A stretch of 64,000 nt of DNA from an uncultured Tenacibaculum sp. (lineage in GTDB: Bacteria; Bacteroidota; Bacteroidia; Flavobacteriales; Flavobacteriaceae). The stretch is from the NCBI RefSeq assembly GCF_947504135.1, contig NZ_CANNGG010000004.1:186001-250000 (forward strand). Direction: 5' to 3'. Positions within the stretch are counted from its first letter, which is position 1, and the number at the start of each line of letters is the position of its first letter. This document shows, piece by piece, positions 1 to 9,765 of this stretch. The position numbers and the translations under genes are program-made. The notes below the pieces were generated by a model. It saw only the letters and a list, made by a program, of their open reading frames with translations. It had not been told where the DNA came from and ran no database searches.

Positions 1-205
1 TTTTCTTTTCTCCTGTTCCAAATTTCAACTGATAAATAGCTCTCTGCTGCTCTGATTCACCAATTATTTTCGTTTCAATTTTAGAATTTTGTAAGTCAAA
101 ATACAAAGGCTCTATATCTGTTAGGGTAATCCACCTTCCAGATATAGAGTCTTCTTTAATTTTTAAATAGTTTTCTTCTAAAAAAGAGCTACTAATGTGT
201 GACAT
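1..205 (-). CDS. M14-family zinc carboxypeptidase, N-terminal fragment (runs off left edge)
   Basis: This is an open frame of 68 codons starting at the ATG at 205-203 and leaving the window at base 1. The visible N-terminus contains GRWITLTDIEPLYFDL and IIGESEQQRAIYQLKFGTG. That resembles the start of flavobacterial M14 metallopeptidases, where a stretch of this kind precedes the zinc-binding HGNE motif, which would lie outside the window. The start is one base past the stop of the class V aminotransferase gene, so the two are probably co-transcribed. The family call rests on the N-terminal pattern only; no catalytic residue is visible. Confidence 0.55.
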   Translation of the reverse strand, partial: MSHISSSFLEENYLKIKEDSISGRWITLTDIEPLYFDLQNSKIETKIIGESEQQRAIYQLKFGTGEKK

Positions 206-206
206 A

Positions 207-1673
207 TTATAATGAAAACCAATCAGCTACTAGCTGTTTTTCAATAGGTTCAACAGTTTTATGTACATAATCGTTTTTACCCATATCGTACTCATAGTCT
301 TTTGACCATTCTTCAATATTTTCAGCTAACGATTTTAACGAATCACAAACAAATTGTACTTCTTCGTTTGTAATAGTTGGGTGTACAGATAAACGTACCC
401 AACCTGGTTTTTCAGTATTACAACCTTCTAAAATTTGTCCTTTAATTTCATTAGATTTAGTTTGATCTACATTTAATAAAAAGTGTCCGTAGGTTCCAGC
501 ACATGAGCAACCTCCTCTGGTTTGAATACCGAAACGATCGTTTAATAATTTAACGACTAAGTTAAAATGGTATTTTTCAAAGTAAAAAGAAAAAATACTT
601 AAGCGATCTTTATGGTTTGGAGCCAAAATTTGAACTCCCTCTAGATTTTCTAAACAATTAAAAATGATCGGATTTATTTCATCTTCACGTTCTTTAATTT
701 TGTCGGTACCCATTTGGTCTTTTACTTGAATACACAATGCTATTTTTATCGTTTGTAAAAAAGCAGGTGTACCTCCATCCTCACGAGTTTCAACATCATC
801 AAAATAATCATGTTGCCCCCAAGGGTTTGTATAACTAACAGTTCCTCCACCTGGATTATCAGGTACCATATTTTTGTATAGCTTCTTGTTAAAAATTAAC
901 ACACCTGAAGTACCTGGTCCTCCTAAAAATTTGTGTGGAGAAAAGAAAATAGCATCTAAGTATTCATCTTCTTTTTCTGGATGCATGTCAATATCAACAT
1001 ACGGTGCAGAGCAAGCAAAGTCTACAAAGCATAAACCTCCATACTTATGAATTAAAGAAGCTACTTTATGATAATCGGTTTTAATACCTGTAACGTTAGA
1101 ACCTGCTACAATCGAAGCTATTTTAATAGGTCTATCTAAGTACTTTTTTATAGTTTCTTCAAACTTATCTAAACACACTAAACCTTCATTATTACATGGT
1201 ACAACTTCTACATCGGCAATAGTTTCAATCCAAGAAGTTTGGTTTGAGTGATGTTCCATATGACTAACAAAAACAATAGGTCTTTTTTCATCAGGAACTT
1301 GGGTGTTTTCTTTAAGGTTTTCAGATACTTTAAGTCCTAAAATACGTTGAAATTTATTTACAACCCCCGTCATACCAGAGCCTTCAGTTATCAAAACATC
1401 ATCAGCAGAAGCATTTACATGGCGTTTTATAATATTACGGGCTTCATGATATGCAAGTGTCATAGCAGCTCCTGAAGTAGAAGTTTCTGTATGTGTGTTT
1501 GCTACAAAAGGGCCGAATTTATGTAAAAGTTGCTCTTCGATAGGCCTGTATAACCTTCCACTAGCAGTCCAATCGGTATATACCATTTTTTTTTCACCAT
1601 AAGGTGTTTGAAAATTTTGGTCTATTCCTACAATATTTTTTCTGAACTTATCAAAATACTGTTCTAAATCCAT
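207..1673 (-). CDS. Class V aminotransferase / cysteine desulfurase-like PLP enzyme
   Basis: The 488-residue protein has the fold-type I signature of class V aminotransferases: a His pair in MEHHSN (H141, H142), the PLP-binding Asp in FVDFACSAPY (D218), and the Schiff-base lysine in FSPHKFLGGPG (K248). A RGGCSCAG segment near residue 390 resembles the mobile cysteine loop of SufS/NifS-type desulfurases, so sulfur transfer from cysteine is plausible. It is longer than SufS (about 405 aa), and no suf genes adjoin it. It precedes the M14 peptidase by one base. The substrate cannot be fixed from sequence. Confidence 0.8.
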   Translation of the reverse strand: MDLEQYFDKFRKNIVGIDQNFQTPYGEKKMVYTDWTASGRLYRPIEEQLLHKFGPFVANTHTETSTSGAAMTLAYHEARNIIKRHVNASADDVLITEGSGMTGVVNKFQRILGLKVSENLKENTQVPDEKRPIVFVSHMEHHSNQTSWIETIADVEVVPCNNEGLVCLDKFEETIKKYLDRPIKIASIVAGSNVTGIKTDYHKVASLIHKYGGLCFVDFACSAPYVDIDMHPEKEDEYLDAIFFSPHKFLGGPGTSGVLIFNKKLYKNMVPDNPGGGTVSYTNPWGQHDYFDDVETREDGGTPAFLQTIKIALCIQVKDQMGTDKIKEREDEINPIIFNCLENLEGVQILAPNHKDRLSIFSFYFEKYHFNLVVKLLNDRFGIQTRGGCSCAGTYGHFLLNVDQTKSNEIKGQILEGCNTEKPGWVRLSVHPTITNEEVQFVCDSLKSLAENIEEWSKDYEYDMGKNDYVHKTVEPIEKQLVADWFSL

Positions 1674-1796
1674 AGTTTAAAATCTGAGTTGTTTGTTTGG
1701 TGATAAAATTACTAGTATGCTATTAGGTAGTCTAAAATAATTATAATATTAACGTATTTATAACATTTTGTTAGAAGCTCACAATTTTTAAGTTCT

Positions 1797-3191
1797 TTAC
1801 GCTATTATTTCTTTTATTTCAGAAATAACTCTTTCAGCTAAAGCATCTGCATTTTCCTGACTAGTACTTTCTGTATAAATTCTGATGATAGGCTCAGTGT
1901 TTGACTTACGTAGGTGCACCCACTCTTCAGCAAAATCAATTTTTACACCATCAATCGTGTTTACGTCTTCGTTTTTATAGTTGGTAGCCATAGTTTCTAA
2001 AATCTTATCAACATCAATTTGTGGTGTTAACTGGATTTTATTTTTACTCATAAAATAACTAGGATATGAATCTCTTAGCTCTTTACAAGACATTTTTTTA
2101 TGTGCTAAGTGTGATAAAAATAACGCTACACCAACTAATGAATCACGTCCGTAGTGAGATGCTGGATAAATAATACCTCCATTTCCTTCTCCTCCAATAA
2201 CGGTGTTGGTGTCTTTCATCATTTGTACTACGTTTACCTCTCCTACTGCACTTGCAGTGTAAGTTCCTCCATGTTTTTCGGTAACATCACGTAATGCTCT
2301 TGAAGATGATAAATTAGAAACGGTATTTCCACCATTTAATTGACCTAAAACATAATCGGCACAAGCAACTAAGGTATATTCTTCACCGAACATAGAACCA
2401 TCCTCAGAAATTAAGGCTAAACGATCTACATCAGGATCAACCACAATACCAAAATCGGCTTTTTTCTTTACAACCAATTCAGAAATATCTGTTAAATGTT
2501 CTTTTAAAGGCTCTGGATTGTGTGGAAAGTGTCCGTTAGGCTCACAGTACAACTCGATACACTTTACACCTAATTCTTTTAATAAAGCAGGAATTGCGAT
2601 TCCTCCTGTAGAATTCACACCATCTACAACAACTTTAAATTTCGCTTTTTTAATGGCTTTTGTATCAACTAAATCAAGTTTTAAAACTTCTTTAATGTGT
2701 TTTTTAATATAGTTTTTCTTTTTTCTGTATGATCCTAAATCGTCTACTTCAGCGAACTCAATGGTTGCATCGTTTTCAGCAATTTTTAAAATCTCTGCTC
2801 CGTCTTCACCATTTAAAAACTCTCCTTTTTCATTCAACAATTTTAAGGCATTCCATTGTTTTGGATTGTGTGAGGCAGTTAAAATAATACCACCGTCAGC
2901 TTTTTCTAAAGGAACGGCAACTTCCACCGTTGGTGTAGTTGACAATCCTAAATCGATAACATCTATTCCTAAACCAACTAAGGTATTGGCTACTAAATTA
3001 CTTATCATTTTGCCCGAAATACGAGCATCTCTACCAACAACAATGGTTATTTTTTCTTTTTCTGCGTTTTTCTTTTTAATAAATGTTCCGTATGCTGCCG
3101 CAAATTTTACCGCATCAATTGGAGTTAAATTATCACCTGTATTTCCGCCTATGGTACCTCTAATACCTGATATAGATTTTATAAGTGTCAT
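1797..3191 (-). CDS. glmM: Phosphoglucosamine mutase
   Basis: A 464-residue alpha-D-phosphohexomutase that converts glucosamine-6-phosphate to glucosamine-1-phosphate for peptidoglycan and LPS precursors. The phosphoserine loop TASHNP (S107), the metal loop DPDVDR (252-257), the sugar loop GEGNGG (334-339) and the C-terminal phosphate-binding RKSNTEP are all present. The N-terminus (SISGIRGTIGG) and length match the Bacteroidetes GlmM group. It appears monocistronic: 123 bp separate it from the aminotransferase and about 135 bp, including the rpsA terminator, separate it from rpsA. Specificity for glucosamine rather than mannose or glucose phosphate is inferred from the family. Confidence 0.88.
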   Translation of the reverse strand: MTLIKSISGIRGTIGGNTGDNLTPIDAVKFAAAYGTFIKKKNAEKEKITIVVGRDARISGKMISNLVANTLVGLGIDVIDLGLSTTPTVEVAVPLEKADGGIILTASHNPKQWNALKLLNEKGEFLNGEDGAEILKIAENDATIEFAEVDDLGSYRKKKNYIKKHIKEVLKLDLVDTKAIKKAKFKVVVDGVNSTGGIAIPALLKELGVKCIELYCEPNGHFPHNPEPLKEHLTDISELVVKKKADFGIVVDPDVDRLALISEDGSMFGEEYTLVACADYVLGQLNGGNTVSNLSSSRALRDVTEKHGGTYTASAVGEVNVVQMMKDTNTVIGGEGNGGIIYPASHYGRDSLVGVALFLSHLAHKKMSCKELRDSYPSYFMSKNKIQLTPQIDVDKILETMATNYKNEDVNTIDGVKIDFAEEWVHLRKSNTEPIIRIYTESTSQENADALAERVISEIKEIIA

Positions 3192-3268
3192 ATTAATTTT
3201 TTAATTGATGAGCAAATATATTGATTTACGAGTTAAGAATTATGAATTACGAATTTTATAATGGAAAC

Positions 3269-3303
3269 AAAAAAACCGCTAAGCTTTACAGCTTAACGGT
3301 TTA
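3269..3303 (-). terminator. Rho-independent terminator of rpsA
   Basis: A 13-bp stem (AAACCGCTAAGCT against AGCTTAACGGTTT, one mismatch) is followed on the minus strand by a run of T's. It lies 24 bp past the rpsA stop. Confidence 0.8.
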
Positions 3304-3326
3304 TAATTTTTAAGAAGTTGTTAGGA

Positions 3327-5078
3327 TTATTTTCCTTCCATTTTCTTCTTTAACTCAGCTAATCCACCGATGTCTCCTAAAGTAGTTTTTTCTACTTCTT
3401 GAGCCTTAGCAGCAGCAGCTTTAATGTTCTTTTGCTCTTCTTCTCTAAAGATAGAAGTGTGAGAAACAACAATTCTACGGTATTCTTTACTAAACTCAGT
3501 TACTTGGAATTTAGCTTCGTCACCTTTAGCTAATTTACCACCGTCTTCTTTTTCTAAGAAACGAGTTGGAGCGAAAGCTTCAATTCCGTCAGCAAATACT
3601 ACAGTTGCACCTTTATCATTTTTCTCTTTAATAGTACCTTCGTGCATAGACCCGATAGCATACGTAGCTTCATGAGCATCCCAAGGGTTATCTTGAGTTT
3701 GCTTGTGACCTAAGTTTAACTTACGGTTTTCTACGTCTAATTCTAATACTTGTACTTCTAATTGATCACCAACAGTTACGAAATCTGATGGGTGCTTAAT
3801 TTTCTTAGTCCAAGATAAATCAGAGATATATACTAATCCATCGATACCTTCTTCTAACTCTACGAATACACCAAAGTTAGTGTAGTTACGTACCGTACCA
3901 GTGTGTTTAGAACCTACTGGGTATTTAGTAGTGATATCAGTCCATGGATCTGGGTGTAATTGCTTCATACCTAAAGACATTTTACGCTCTTCGCGATCTA
4001 ATGTTAAGATTTGAGCTTCTACTTCATCACCAACTTTTACGAAATCTTGCGCAGAACGTAAGTGAGTTGACCATGACATTTCAGAAACGTGGATTAATCC
4101 TTCTACTCCTTCTTCAACCTCTACAAATGCACCATAATCAGCTAAAACAACTACTTTACCTTTTACTTTATCACCAACTTTTAAATCAGAGTTTAAAGCT
4201 TCCCATGGGTGAGCAGATAATTGTTTTAAACCTAATTGAATTCTAGACTTGTTATCATCAAAGTCTAAGATTACAACGTTTAATTTTTGATCTAATTCAA
4301 CAACTTCGTTCGGGTGGTTGATACGAGACCAAGATAAATCAGTAATGTGAATTAATCCGTCAACACCTCCTAAGTCAACAAATACACCGTAAGAAGTTAC
4401 GTTTTTAACAACTCCTTCTAATACTTGTCCTTTTTCTAATTGACCGATAATTTCACGTTTTTGATCTTCTAAATCAGCTTCGATTAACGCTTTGTGAGAT
4501 ACTACTACGTTCTTAAATTCGTGGTTGATTTTAACAACTTTGAATTCCATAGTTTTCTCTACGTATTGATCGTAGTCACGGATAGGCTTCACATCGATTT
4601 GAGAACCTGGTAAGAAAGCTTCAATACCAAATACATCAACGATCATACCTCCACGAGTTCTACACTTAACAAAACCGTTAACGATTTCACCAGTTTCGTG
4701 TGCGTTGTTAACACGATCCCAAGCTTTGATTACACGTGCTTTTTTGTGAGATAATACTAATTGACCAGATGAATCTTCTCTTTTGTCAACTAATACTTCT
4801 ACTTTGTCACCCACTGCTAAATTTGGGTTATAACGGAACTCGTTTAACGAAATTACTCCTTCTGATTTAGAGTTGATGTCGATAATAGCATCACGATCAG
4901 TAATACGTACTACTTCACCTTCAATTACGTCACGCTCGTTAACGAAACCTACAGTTCCTTCTAACGCAGTTTCAAATTCTTTTAATTTAGCCTCATCTAC
5001 AGCTTCAATACCTTGTTCGTACTTGTGCCAATCAAAGTCAGCTAAAAAATCTTGTGGGTTTACTTTTGTTTCAGACAT
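3327..5078 (-). CDS. rpsA: 30S ribosomal protein S1
   Basis: The 583-residue protein has six successive S1 (OB-fold RNA-binding) repeats at about residues 45-115, 127-190, 213-285, 300-370, 385-455 and 470-540. Repeats 3-5 carry the canonical GVFVDL...GLIHITDLSW type pattern. S1 brings mRNA to the 30S subunit; this matters in Bacteroidetes, where Shine-Dalgarno signals are weak. The C-terminal tail is Ala/Lys rich. A -7 box (TAAATTTG, complement of 5198-5205) implies a 5' leader of roughly 110 nt. The gene ends in a strong terminator and looks monocistronic. Confidence 0.96.
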   Translation of the reverse strand: MSETKVNPQDFLADFDWHKYEQGIEAVDEAKLKEFETALEGTVGFVNERDVIEGEVVRITDRDAIIDINSKSEGVISLNEFRYNPNLAVGDKVEVLVDKREDSSGQLVLSHKKARVIKAWDRVNNAHETGEIVNGFVKCRTRGGMIVDVFGIEAFLPGSQIDVKPIRDYDQYVEKTMEFKVVKINHEFKNVVVSHKALIEADLEDQKREIIGQLEKGQVLEGVVKNVTSYGVFVDLGGVDGLIHITDLSWSRINHPNEVVELDQKLNVVILDFDDNKSRIQLGLKQLSAHPWEALNSDLKVGDKVKGKVVVLADYGAFVEVEEGVEGLIHVSEMSWSTHLRSAQDFVKVGDEVEAQILTLDREERKMSLGMKQLHPDPWTDITTKYPVGSKHTGTVRNYTNFGVFVELEEGIDGLVYISDLSWTKKIKHPSDFVTVGDQLEVQVLELDVENRKLNLGHKQTQDNPWDAHEATYAIGSMHEGTIKEKNDKGATVVFADGIEAFAPTRFLEKEDGGKLAKGDEAKFQVTEFSKEYRRIVVSHTSIFREEEQKNIKAAAAKAQEVEKTTLGDIGGLAELKKKMEGK

Positions 5079-5197
5079 TCTGAAAATAATTTGTATCTTT
5101 TTGTTAACCAGATTTTTAACGATGCTAACGCCAAGAGAAATTAAACTTTATAAAAAAAATTAAACCTTTTTTAAATCTGTACTCGTAAAAAGGCGTG

Positions 5198-5205
5198 CAA
5201 ATTTA
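5198..5205 (-). promoter_or_regulatory. -7 promoter box of rpsA
   Basis: TAAATTTG on the minus strand matches the Bacteroidetes -7 consensus TAnnTTTG, about 120 bp upstream of the rpsA ATG. No clear -33 TTG is visible. Confidence 0.5.
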
Positions 5206-5260
5206 CGAATAATTATTGAAGTAACCTAAAATGTTTTGAGCTTAAGTAAGTTAAGATATG

Positions 5261-6610
5261 TTATAGCTTTATTAGTTCATCTATAATAAACCTATATGTT
5301 AATAGAATAGTTATATTTTGTTTGGTGAGCCCATTCAAATTTGGAGATAATTCAGCAATATCTTGTAAATATTCAAAGCTAGTTTTGTTTGGAGTATCAT
5401 AAATAACACCCCAGTCTAACCCTAAAAGCACGTCGTGTCTTTTGAATTTAAATTTAGTTCCAATTACAAAGTGTATCTGATTTCCATCTAAAATAGTGTT
5501 TCTCAATTTTGTTAATGAAACCTTTTTGTTTTCGTAGGCTAAATTATTTGTTCTAAAACCTCCTGATAATTCTAATGTTGGACTTATTTGATGTGAATAC
5601 CCTACTCCAAAGTTAATAACCGATTTATTACCATTGACCCAGGAAAAAGCTGAGTTTCCGGATTTTATATTTGCGACTTTATAATCAGATATTCCAGTGT
5701 GATAACTGGTACTTAACCATAATTTACTATTTTTATTTACTAGAAAACTATATCCGATAGAAAACTCCCAAGGAGTTCGTATCTCTGGAGATATATCATT
5801 ATCTACAATTTGCCTGCCTAAACTATGGTCACTATCTATTCTGGTTAATTCTCCTGTATAGTATCCATCTTTTAAAATTCTCAAATACTTTGGAGTAGTT
5901 ATTGTAAAACCAAAGTCGTGTTTATTAGTATCGTATAAAAAACCTATTTTTGTTATAAAACCTGTGTTATCATAACTGCTAGTTTGTTCAGAGTTAAAGT
6001 AGCTATTAGAAGTGTTATTAGCTGTATTTAGTTCTTCTAAAAATACTTTTTTTCTATATTCAAAGTTAGAAATACTTAGAAACTGACTAATACCTAGGTA
6101 AATATTTGGTGTTAATTTAAAACTTGTTCCAACTCCAAACCAATCATCTTCGCCTTTGTATTCATATTCAAAGTACTGTGTATTTAAAAGGTTACTGTTT
6201 GTGGTTTCTCTTTTTGCATTAAAAAAATCTGTTAACTCGCTTTTAGTTATTTTAATAAATGCTAATTCAATATTTTTTAAATTAAATTTAAAAGATATAA
6301 GAGAAGGTTTTAGTCCATAATTAGTATTTATTTCGCTGCTTTCCCTTGCTCCCCAAAAGCTATTAAAACCAAAGCTACGAATTACAGGCTGAAATAGAGA
6401 TATACTTACTTGAGAAGGAACTTTGTGTATTCCTGCAGGGTTATAAAAAGTCATACTTTCATCATCTGCTCCAGCAGCTATAGCACCTCCTAACATAGAT
6501 CCTCGTATACCAAACTGTTCAGTATTGTACAAAAAGTTTTGAGCTTTTATGCACTTAATGGGTAAAACCATTAAAAAGAGGATGATAATATTTTTTTTCA
6601 TTAACTTCAT
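5261..6610 (-). CDS. OmpP1/FadL-family outer-membrane porin
   Basis: A 449-residue protein with a Sec signal peptide (KK-hydrophobic core-KAQ, cleavage near residue 24). The N-terminal hatch-like segment (EQFGIRGSMLGGAIAAGADD, then YNPAGIH) is the hallmark of FadL/OmpP1/TodX porins. The remainder alternates aromatic and polar strands and ends in YRFIIDELIKL. Family members import hydrophobic compounds across the outer membrane; the substrate here is unknown. An in-frame ATG three codons downstream (6601) could also serve as the start. Confidence 0.78.
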   Translation of the reverse strand: MKLMKKNIIILFLMVLPIKCIKAQNFLYNTEQFGIRGSMLGGAIAAGADDESMTFYNPAGIHKVPSQVSISLFQPVIRSFGFNSFWGARESSEINTNYGLKPSLISFKFNLKNIELAFIKITKSELTDFFNAKRETTNSNLLNTQYFEYEYKGEDDWFGVGTSFKLTPNIYLGISQFLSISNFEYRKKVFLEELNTANNTSNSYFNSEQTSSYDNTGFITKIGFLYDTNKHDFGFTITTPKYLRILKDGYYTGELTRIDSDHSLGRQIVDNDISPEIRTPWEFSIGYSFLVNKNSKLWLSTSYHTGISDYKVANIKSGNSAFSWVNGNKSVINFGVGYSHQISPTLELSGGFRTNNLAYENKKVSLTKLRNTILDGNQIHFVIGTKFKFKRHDVLLGLDWGVIYDTPNKTSFEYLQDIAELSPNLNGLTKQNITILLTYRFIIDELIKL

Positions 6611-6633
6611 TTTTTCAAAGCCTCTGTTAGTGT

Positions 6634-7248
6634 TTAATCTACTAATTTAACCTCCACCTTAAAGAAATTGTCAAAAATTTCAAAAATATTTTCGGCTTCT
6701 TTTTTTCGTACTGAAATAGTGTATTCGCAGTCTAACTCTAGTTTTTGATTGATGATGTCTAAGTTTCGTTCTTTAATGATACGTTGTACTTTGTTCATCA
6801 TATCGTAACCAAATTTCAGCTTATAATGAATATCAATAGTTTTTTCTACAATTTCTGAAGCTTCTAAAGCCAATTGCGCAGAAGTACGATAGGCATTAAT
6901 CAATCCTCCTACTCCCAATTTAGTTCCGCCAAAATAACGTACTGAAACAATTAAAATATTAGTTACATCAAAAGATTGTATTTGTCCGTAAATTGGTTGG
7001 CCTGCAGAGTTGCTAGGTTCACCGTCGTCATTGGCACGAAAACGGATGTTTTCAGTTCCTAACTGCCATGCATAACAATGATGACGCGCTGTATGGTGCT
7101 GTTTGCGAAGTTCTTCTAATCGTTCTTTAATATCCTCTTCAGAAAAAACAGGAAACGCATAGCCGAAAAACTTACTGTTTCGGTCTTTAAACAAGGTTTC
7201 CTCAGAAGGTTTTGTAATGGTTTTATAAGTGTCTTTTATCTCATTCAT
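6634..7248 (-). CDS. IMPACT/YigZ family protein
   Basis: A 204-205 residue protein of the UPF0029/IMPACT family. Signature blocks are RHHCYAWQLG, NDDGEPSNSAGQPI (about residues 74-86) and VRYFGGTKLGVGGLINAYR. Family members have been linked to control of translation under stress, but the bacterial role is not settled. The ATG at 7248 overlaps the stop of the upstream EamA gene by one base (TGATG). A GTG one codon upstream is also possible. It belongs to the overlapping ribD-HAD-EamA-yigZ run. Confidence 0.88.
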   Translation of the reverse strand: MNEIKDTYKTITKPSEETLFKDRNSKFFGYAFPVFSEEDIKERLEELRKQHHTARHHCYAWQLGTENIRFRANDDGEPSNSAGQPIYGQIQSFDVTNILIVSVRYFGGTKLGVGGLINAYRTSAQLALEASEIVEKTIDIHYKLKFGYDMMNKVQRIIKERNLDIINQKLELDCEYTISVRKKEAENIFEIFDNFFKVEVKLVD

Positions 7249-8111
7249 CACGCCGAAACTACTAATAAAATACTAATTATGGCAAGTCCAATACCAATCC
7301 AATTCTTTTTAACGAGCTTTTCTTTAAAAAACAACAGGGCAAATACCGTTGTTAAAACGACTACCGAAACATTGTTAATAGTAAAAATAGTAGCGCTTTC
7401 AAGTCCTTTTGTTTGTAATGCTTTTAGTAAAAATTCCATCGAATAATAATTAGGAACTCCCAGTGCAATTCCTCCAACAAGTGTTTTCCATTCTAACTTA
7501 ACCTTCTTGTTGACAAATTGTAGTAAACTAAAGAAGATTCCAAAAAGTAAGGCACAACCAAAAATGGTAGATAAAAACATGGGTACGGCTCCTTTAGAAA
7601 CATAGGTATCCTCTGTGTACTTCAACAAAGTATCGATGCTTCCAGACCCTAAAAAGAGTAACATAGGAAACAATAAGTTTTTAAATTTTACAGGAGCAGT
7701 ATCACTTTTTGCTGAAGATAAATACACTGCTACCAGCGCAAGTATAATCCCGATAAATTTTACAAAATCAATACTTTCATTGTAGAGGAAAATTCCTAAA
7801 ACAACAGGAATTACGACCGACATTTTTCCTGCTATAGAAGCAACAGAAAGCCCATTTTTTTGAGCTGTGATTCCCATTACAAGAAATACGGTAATAAATA
7901 AGAAACCTAAGAGGGTAGCTCCTAAAAACCAAGGTTGTTGTGGAATTTCTGTTACAGAAAGTGAAATTTCTGAATGCACAAAGCCGAAGCATAATGCTAC
8001 CGCATAGTTTAAAACAATGGCTTGAAATGTATTTACTTTGTAAACATCAAACAATTTAAAGATTACAAAGAGTAAACTTGTTATAAAAACACTGAAAATT
8101 AAAAATATCAC
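7248..8111 (-). CDS. EamA/DMT-superfamily transporter
   Basis: An integral membrane protein of about 287 residues with roughly ten hydrophobic segments and the two-fold EamA repeat. Acidic and lysine residues close the last helix (FFKEKLVKKNW), as in drug/metabolite exporters. I choose the GTG at 8111 as start: it overlaps the HAD stop (GTGA) and has AAGGAG 8 bp upstream. The longer open frame would begin inside HAD coding sequence with a hydrophilic segment atypical of the family. The substrate is unknown. A reading frame of this extent has no recognisable frameshift. Confidence 0.8.
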   Translation of the reverse strand: MIFLIFSVFITSLLFVIFKLFDVYKVNTFQAIVLNYAVALCFGFVHSEISLSVTEIPQQPWFLGATLLGFLFITVFLVMGITAQKNGLSVASIAGKMSVVIPVVLGIFLYNESIDFVKFIGIILALVAVYLSSAKSDTAPVKFKNLLFPMLLFLGSGSIDTLLKYTEDTYVSKGAVPMFLSTIFGCALLFGIFFSLLQFVNKKVKLEWKTLVGGIALGVPNYYSMEFLLKALQTKGLESATIFTINNVSVVVLTTVFALLFFKEKLVKKNWIGIGLAIISILLVVSA

Positions 8112-8719
8112 GCTATAAACTCCTTTCTTTTTAGTAAATCTACCACATCTTCTGTTTTCGGACAATTATTCCACACATGAATACCTAACTGTTGTGCAGC
8201 ATTGGTGTTTTCTTGGGTATCGTCTATAAAAATAGTTTCAGAAGCTTGTAAATTATTTTCGTTTAAAACAAACTCAAAAATGTTAGTATTTGGTTTTCTT
8301 AGATTGATTTCGTGCGATAAGTAAAACTGTTCAAAACAACTTTTAAATTCATTATAAAGCTCTTCTCCCCAATCGTTTTGAATCCAAGAAATATGCATAT
8401 CGTTTGTGTTACTTAATAAAAACAATCGGTAATCATTCGTTGCAGCAAGTTTCTTCAAAAAATCTAAGCGATGTTTCGGGAAATCTAACAAAATAGCATT
8501 CCAAGAGTAGATTAATTTTTCTTTAGGAATATTGAATTTATTGTAGAAAAAATCAATAAAATCATCCGTAGAAATTAATCCCATTTCATACTGATAGTAT
8601 TGTTGCATCATTTCTTCACTAATCTCAGTAACTCCAAGATTTGCCAGTTCTTTGTATGTTGCTTCTTTATCTAAATTGATGAATACATCACCAAAATCAA
8701 AAATGATGTTTTTAATCAT
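8108..8719 (-). CDS. HAD-superfamily hydrolase
   Basis: A 203-residue haloacid dehalogenase-like phosphatase. Motif I is IIFDFGDVFI (nucleophile D9 and general acid position D11), motif II is LLSNTND, motif III is RKPNTNIF (K about 140) and motif IV is IFIDDTQENT. The cap domain between motifs I and II is of the C1 alpha-helical type. It resembles YihX/epoxide-hydrolase-like HADs. It overlaps ribD by 8 bp upstream and the EamA gene by 4 bp downstream. In other bacteria HAD phosphatases next to rib genes can dephosphorylate the pyrimidine intermediate; that is a possible but unproven role here. Confidence 0.85.
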   Translation of the reverse strand: MIKNIIFDFGDVFINLDKEATYKELANLGVTEISEEMMQQYYQYEMGLISTDDFIDFFYNKFNIPKEKLIYSWNAILLDFPKHRLDFLKKLAATNDYRLFLLSNTNDMHISWIQNDWGEELYNEFKSCFEQFYLSHEINLRKPNTNIFEFVLNENNLQASETIFIDDTQENTNAAQQLGIHVWNNCPKTEDVVDLLKRKEFIA

Positions 8720-9761
8720 TCTTATATATTCTTAATAGGTCGTTAGTTATTTTTTCTTCGGAAGAAAGTTTCGCATTGAAAACAGGGTGCTTCACTCCTG
8801 CTCCAAAGTTTACATCGCCTATGAAAACTCTGGCTTCATCCCATAAATTAGCTTCGATAAATGTTTGCAAGGTGTGCGCACCTCCTTCAATAATTACCGA
8901 TTGTAGTTGATGTTTATGCAATACATCGCAAATTTGCTCCGCTACTTTAGAAGAAAAGTCTATTTCTTCGTAAAAAACTTCTTGTTTCTCTTTTCTCGTT
9001 TCTCTTCTCTCTTTTCTATCAACAAGAACAATCGTTTTAACGTTTCCATCTAGAACAGTCGTTTCTGAAGGAATTCGTAAGTTTTTATCAATAACAATTC
9101 TCACAGGGTTATTTCCAAACCAACTACGAACAGTTAATGATGGATTATCAGCTATCACCGTATTGGTTCCTACTAAAATGGCATGCTCTTCACTTCGCCA
9201 TTTATGAACTAACTGTTGAGAATAAGCGTTTGAAATCCACACAGGTTTTTGCTCATCTTTGGTCAAAGGAGCTATAAATCCATCCTTGGTTTCTGCCCAT
9301 TTTAAGATAATATACGGGCGCTTTTTGTTTTGAACTGTAAAAAAACGTTTATGATGTTCTTTACAAGCTTCTTCACAAACACCAACTATTACATTTCTTC
9401 CTGCTTTTTTAAGACGTTCAATACCTTTACCTGCTACTAAACTATTGGTGTCTACACTACCTATTACTATATTAGGAATTCTTTTTTTTATGATCAAATC
9501 AGCACACGGTGGTGTTTTTCCGTGATGAGAGCAAGGTTCTAGTGTAACATAAATAGTAGCTTCTTTTAATAATTCTTGATTTTGCACAGAATTGATAGCG
9601 TTGACTTCTGCATGAGGACCGCCATAAGGTGATGTAAATCCTTCACCAATAATTTTATTATCATGAACAATTACAGCGCCAACAGATGGATTGGGACGTG
9701 TTGTACCAATGCCGTTTTTAGCTAATTGTAAGCAACGTTGTATGTATTTTTTGTGGTTCAA
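8712..9761 (-). CDS. ribD: Bifunctional riboflavin deaminase/reductase RibD
   Basis: A 349-residue protein catalysing two steps of riboflavin synthesis. The N-terminal cytidine-deaminase-like domain has the zinc ligands HAE (50-52) and PCSHHGKTPPC (76-86). The C-terminal reductase domain (about 145-349) has WAETKDGFIA, a VGTNTVIADNPSLTVR block and the IIEGGAHTLQTFI motif. Length is normal for RibD. It starts a few bases downstream of the lipoprotein stop and overlaps the HAD gene, so lipoprotein-ribD-HAD-EamA-yigZ is probably one transcript. Confidence 0.95.
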   Translation of the reverse strand: MNHKKYIQRCLQLAKNGIGTTRPNPSVGAVIVHDNKIIGEGFTSPYGGPHAEVNAINSVQNQELLKEATIYVTLEPCSHHGKTPPCADLIIKKRIPNIVIGSVDTNSLVAGKGIERLKKAGRNVIVGVCEEACKEHHKRFFTVQNKKRPYIILKWAETKDGFIAPLTKDEQKPVWISNAYSQQLVHKWRSEEHAILVGTNTVIADNPSLTVRSWFGNNPVRIVIDKNLRIPSETTVLDGNVKTIVLVDRKERRETRKEKQEVFYEEIDFSSKVAEQICDVLHKHQLQSVIIEGGAHTLQTFIEANLWDEARVFIGDVNFGAGVKHPVFNAKLSSEEKITNDLLRIYKND

Positions 9762-9765
9762 ATTG

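Noticed and set aside
7248-8165. Long EamA start with MSENRRCGRF extension
   Set aside because: It lies in HAD coding sequence and is hydrophilic; the GTG at 8111 has AAGGAG at good spacing and a 4-bp overlap with the HAD stop.
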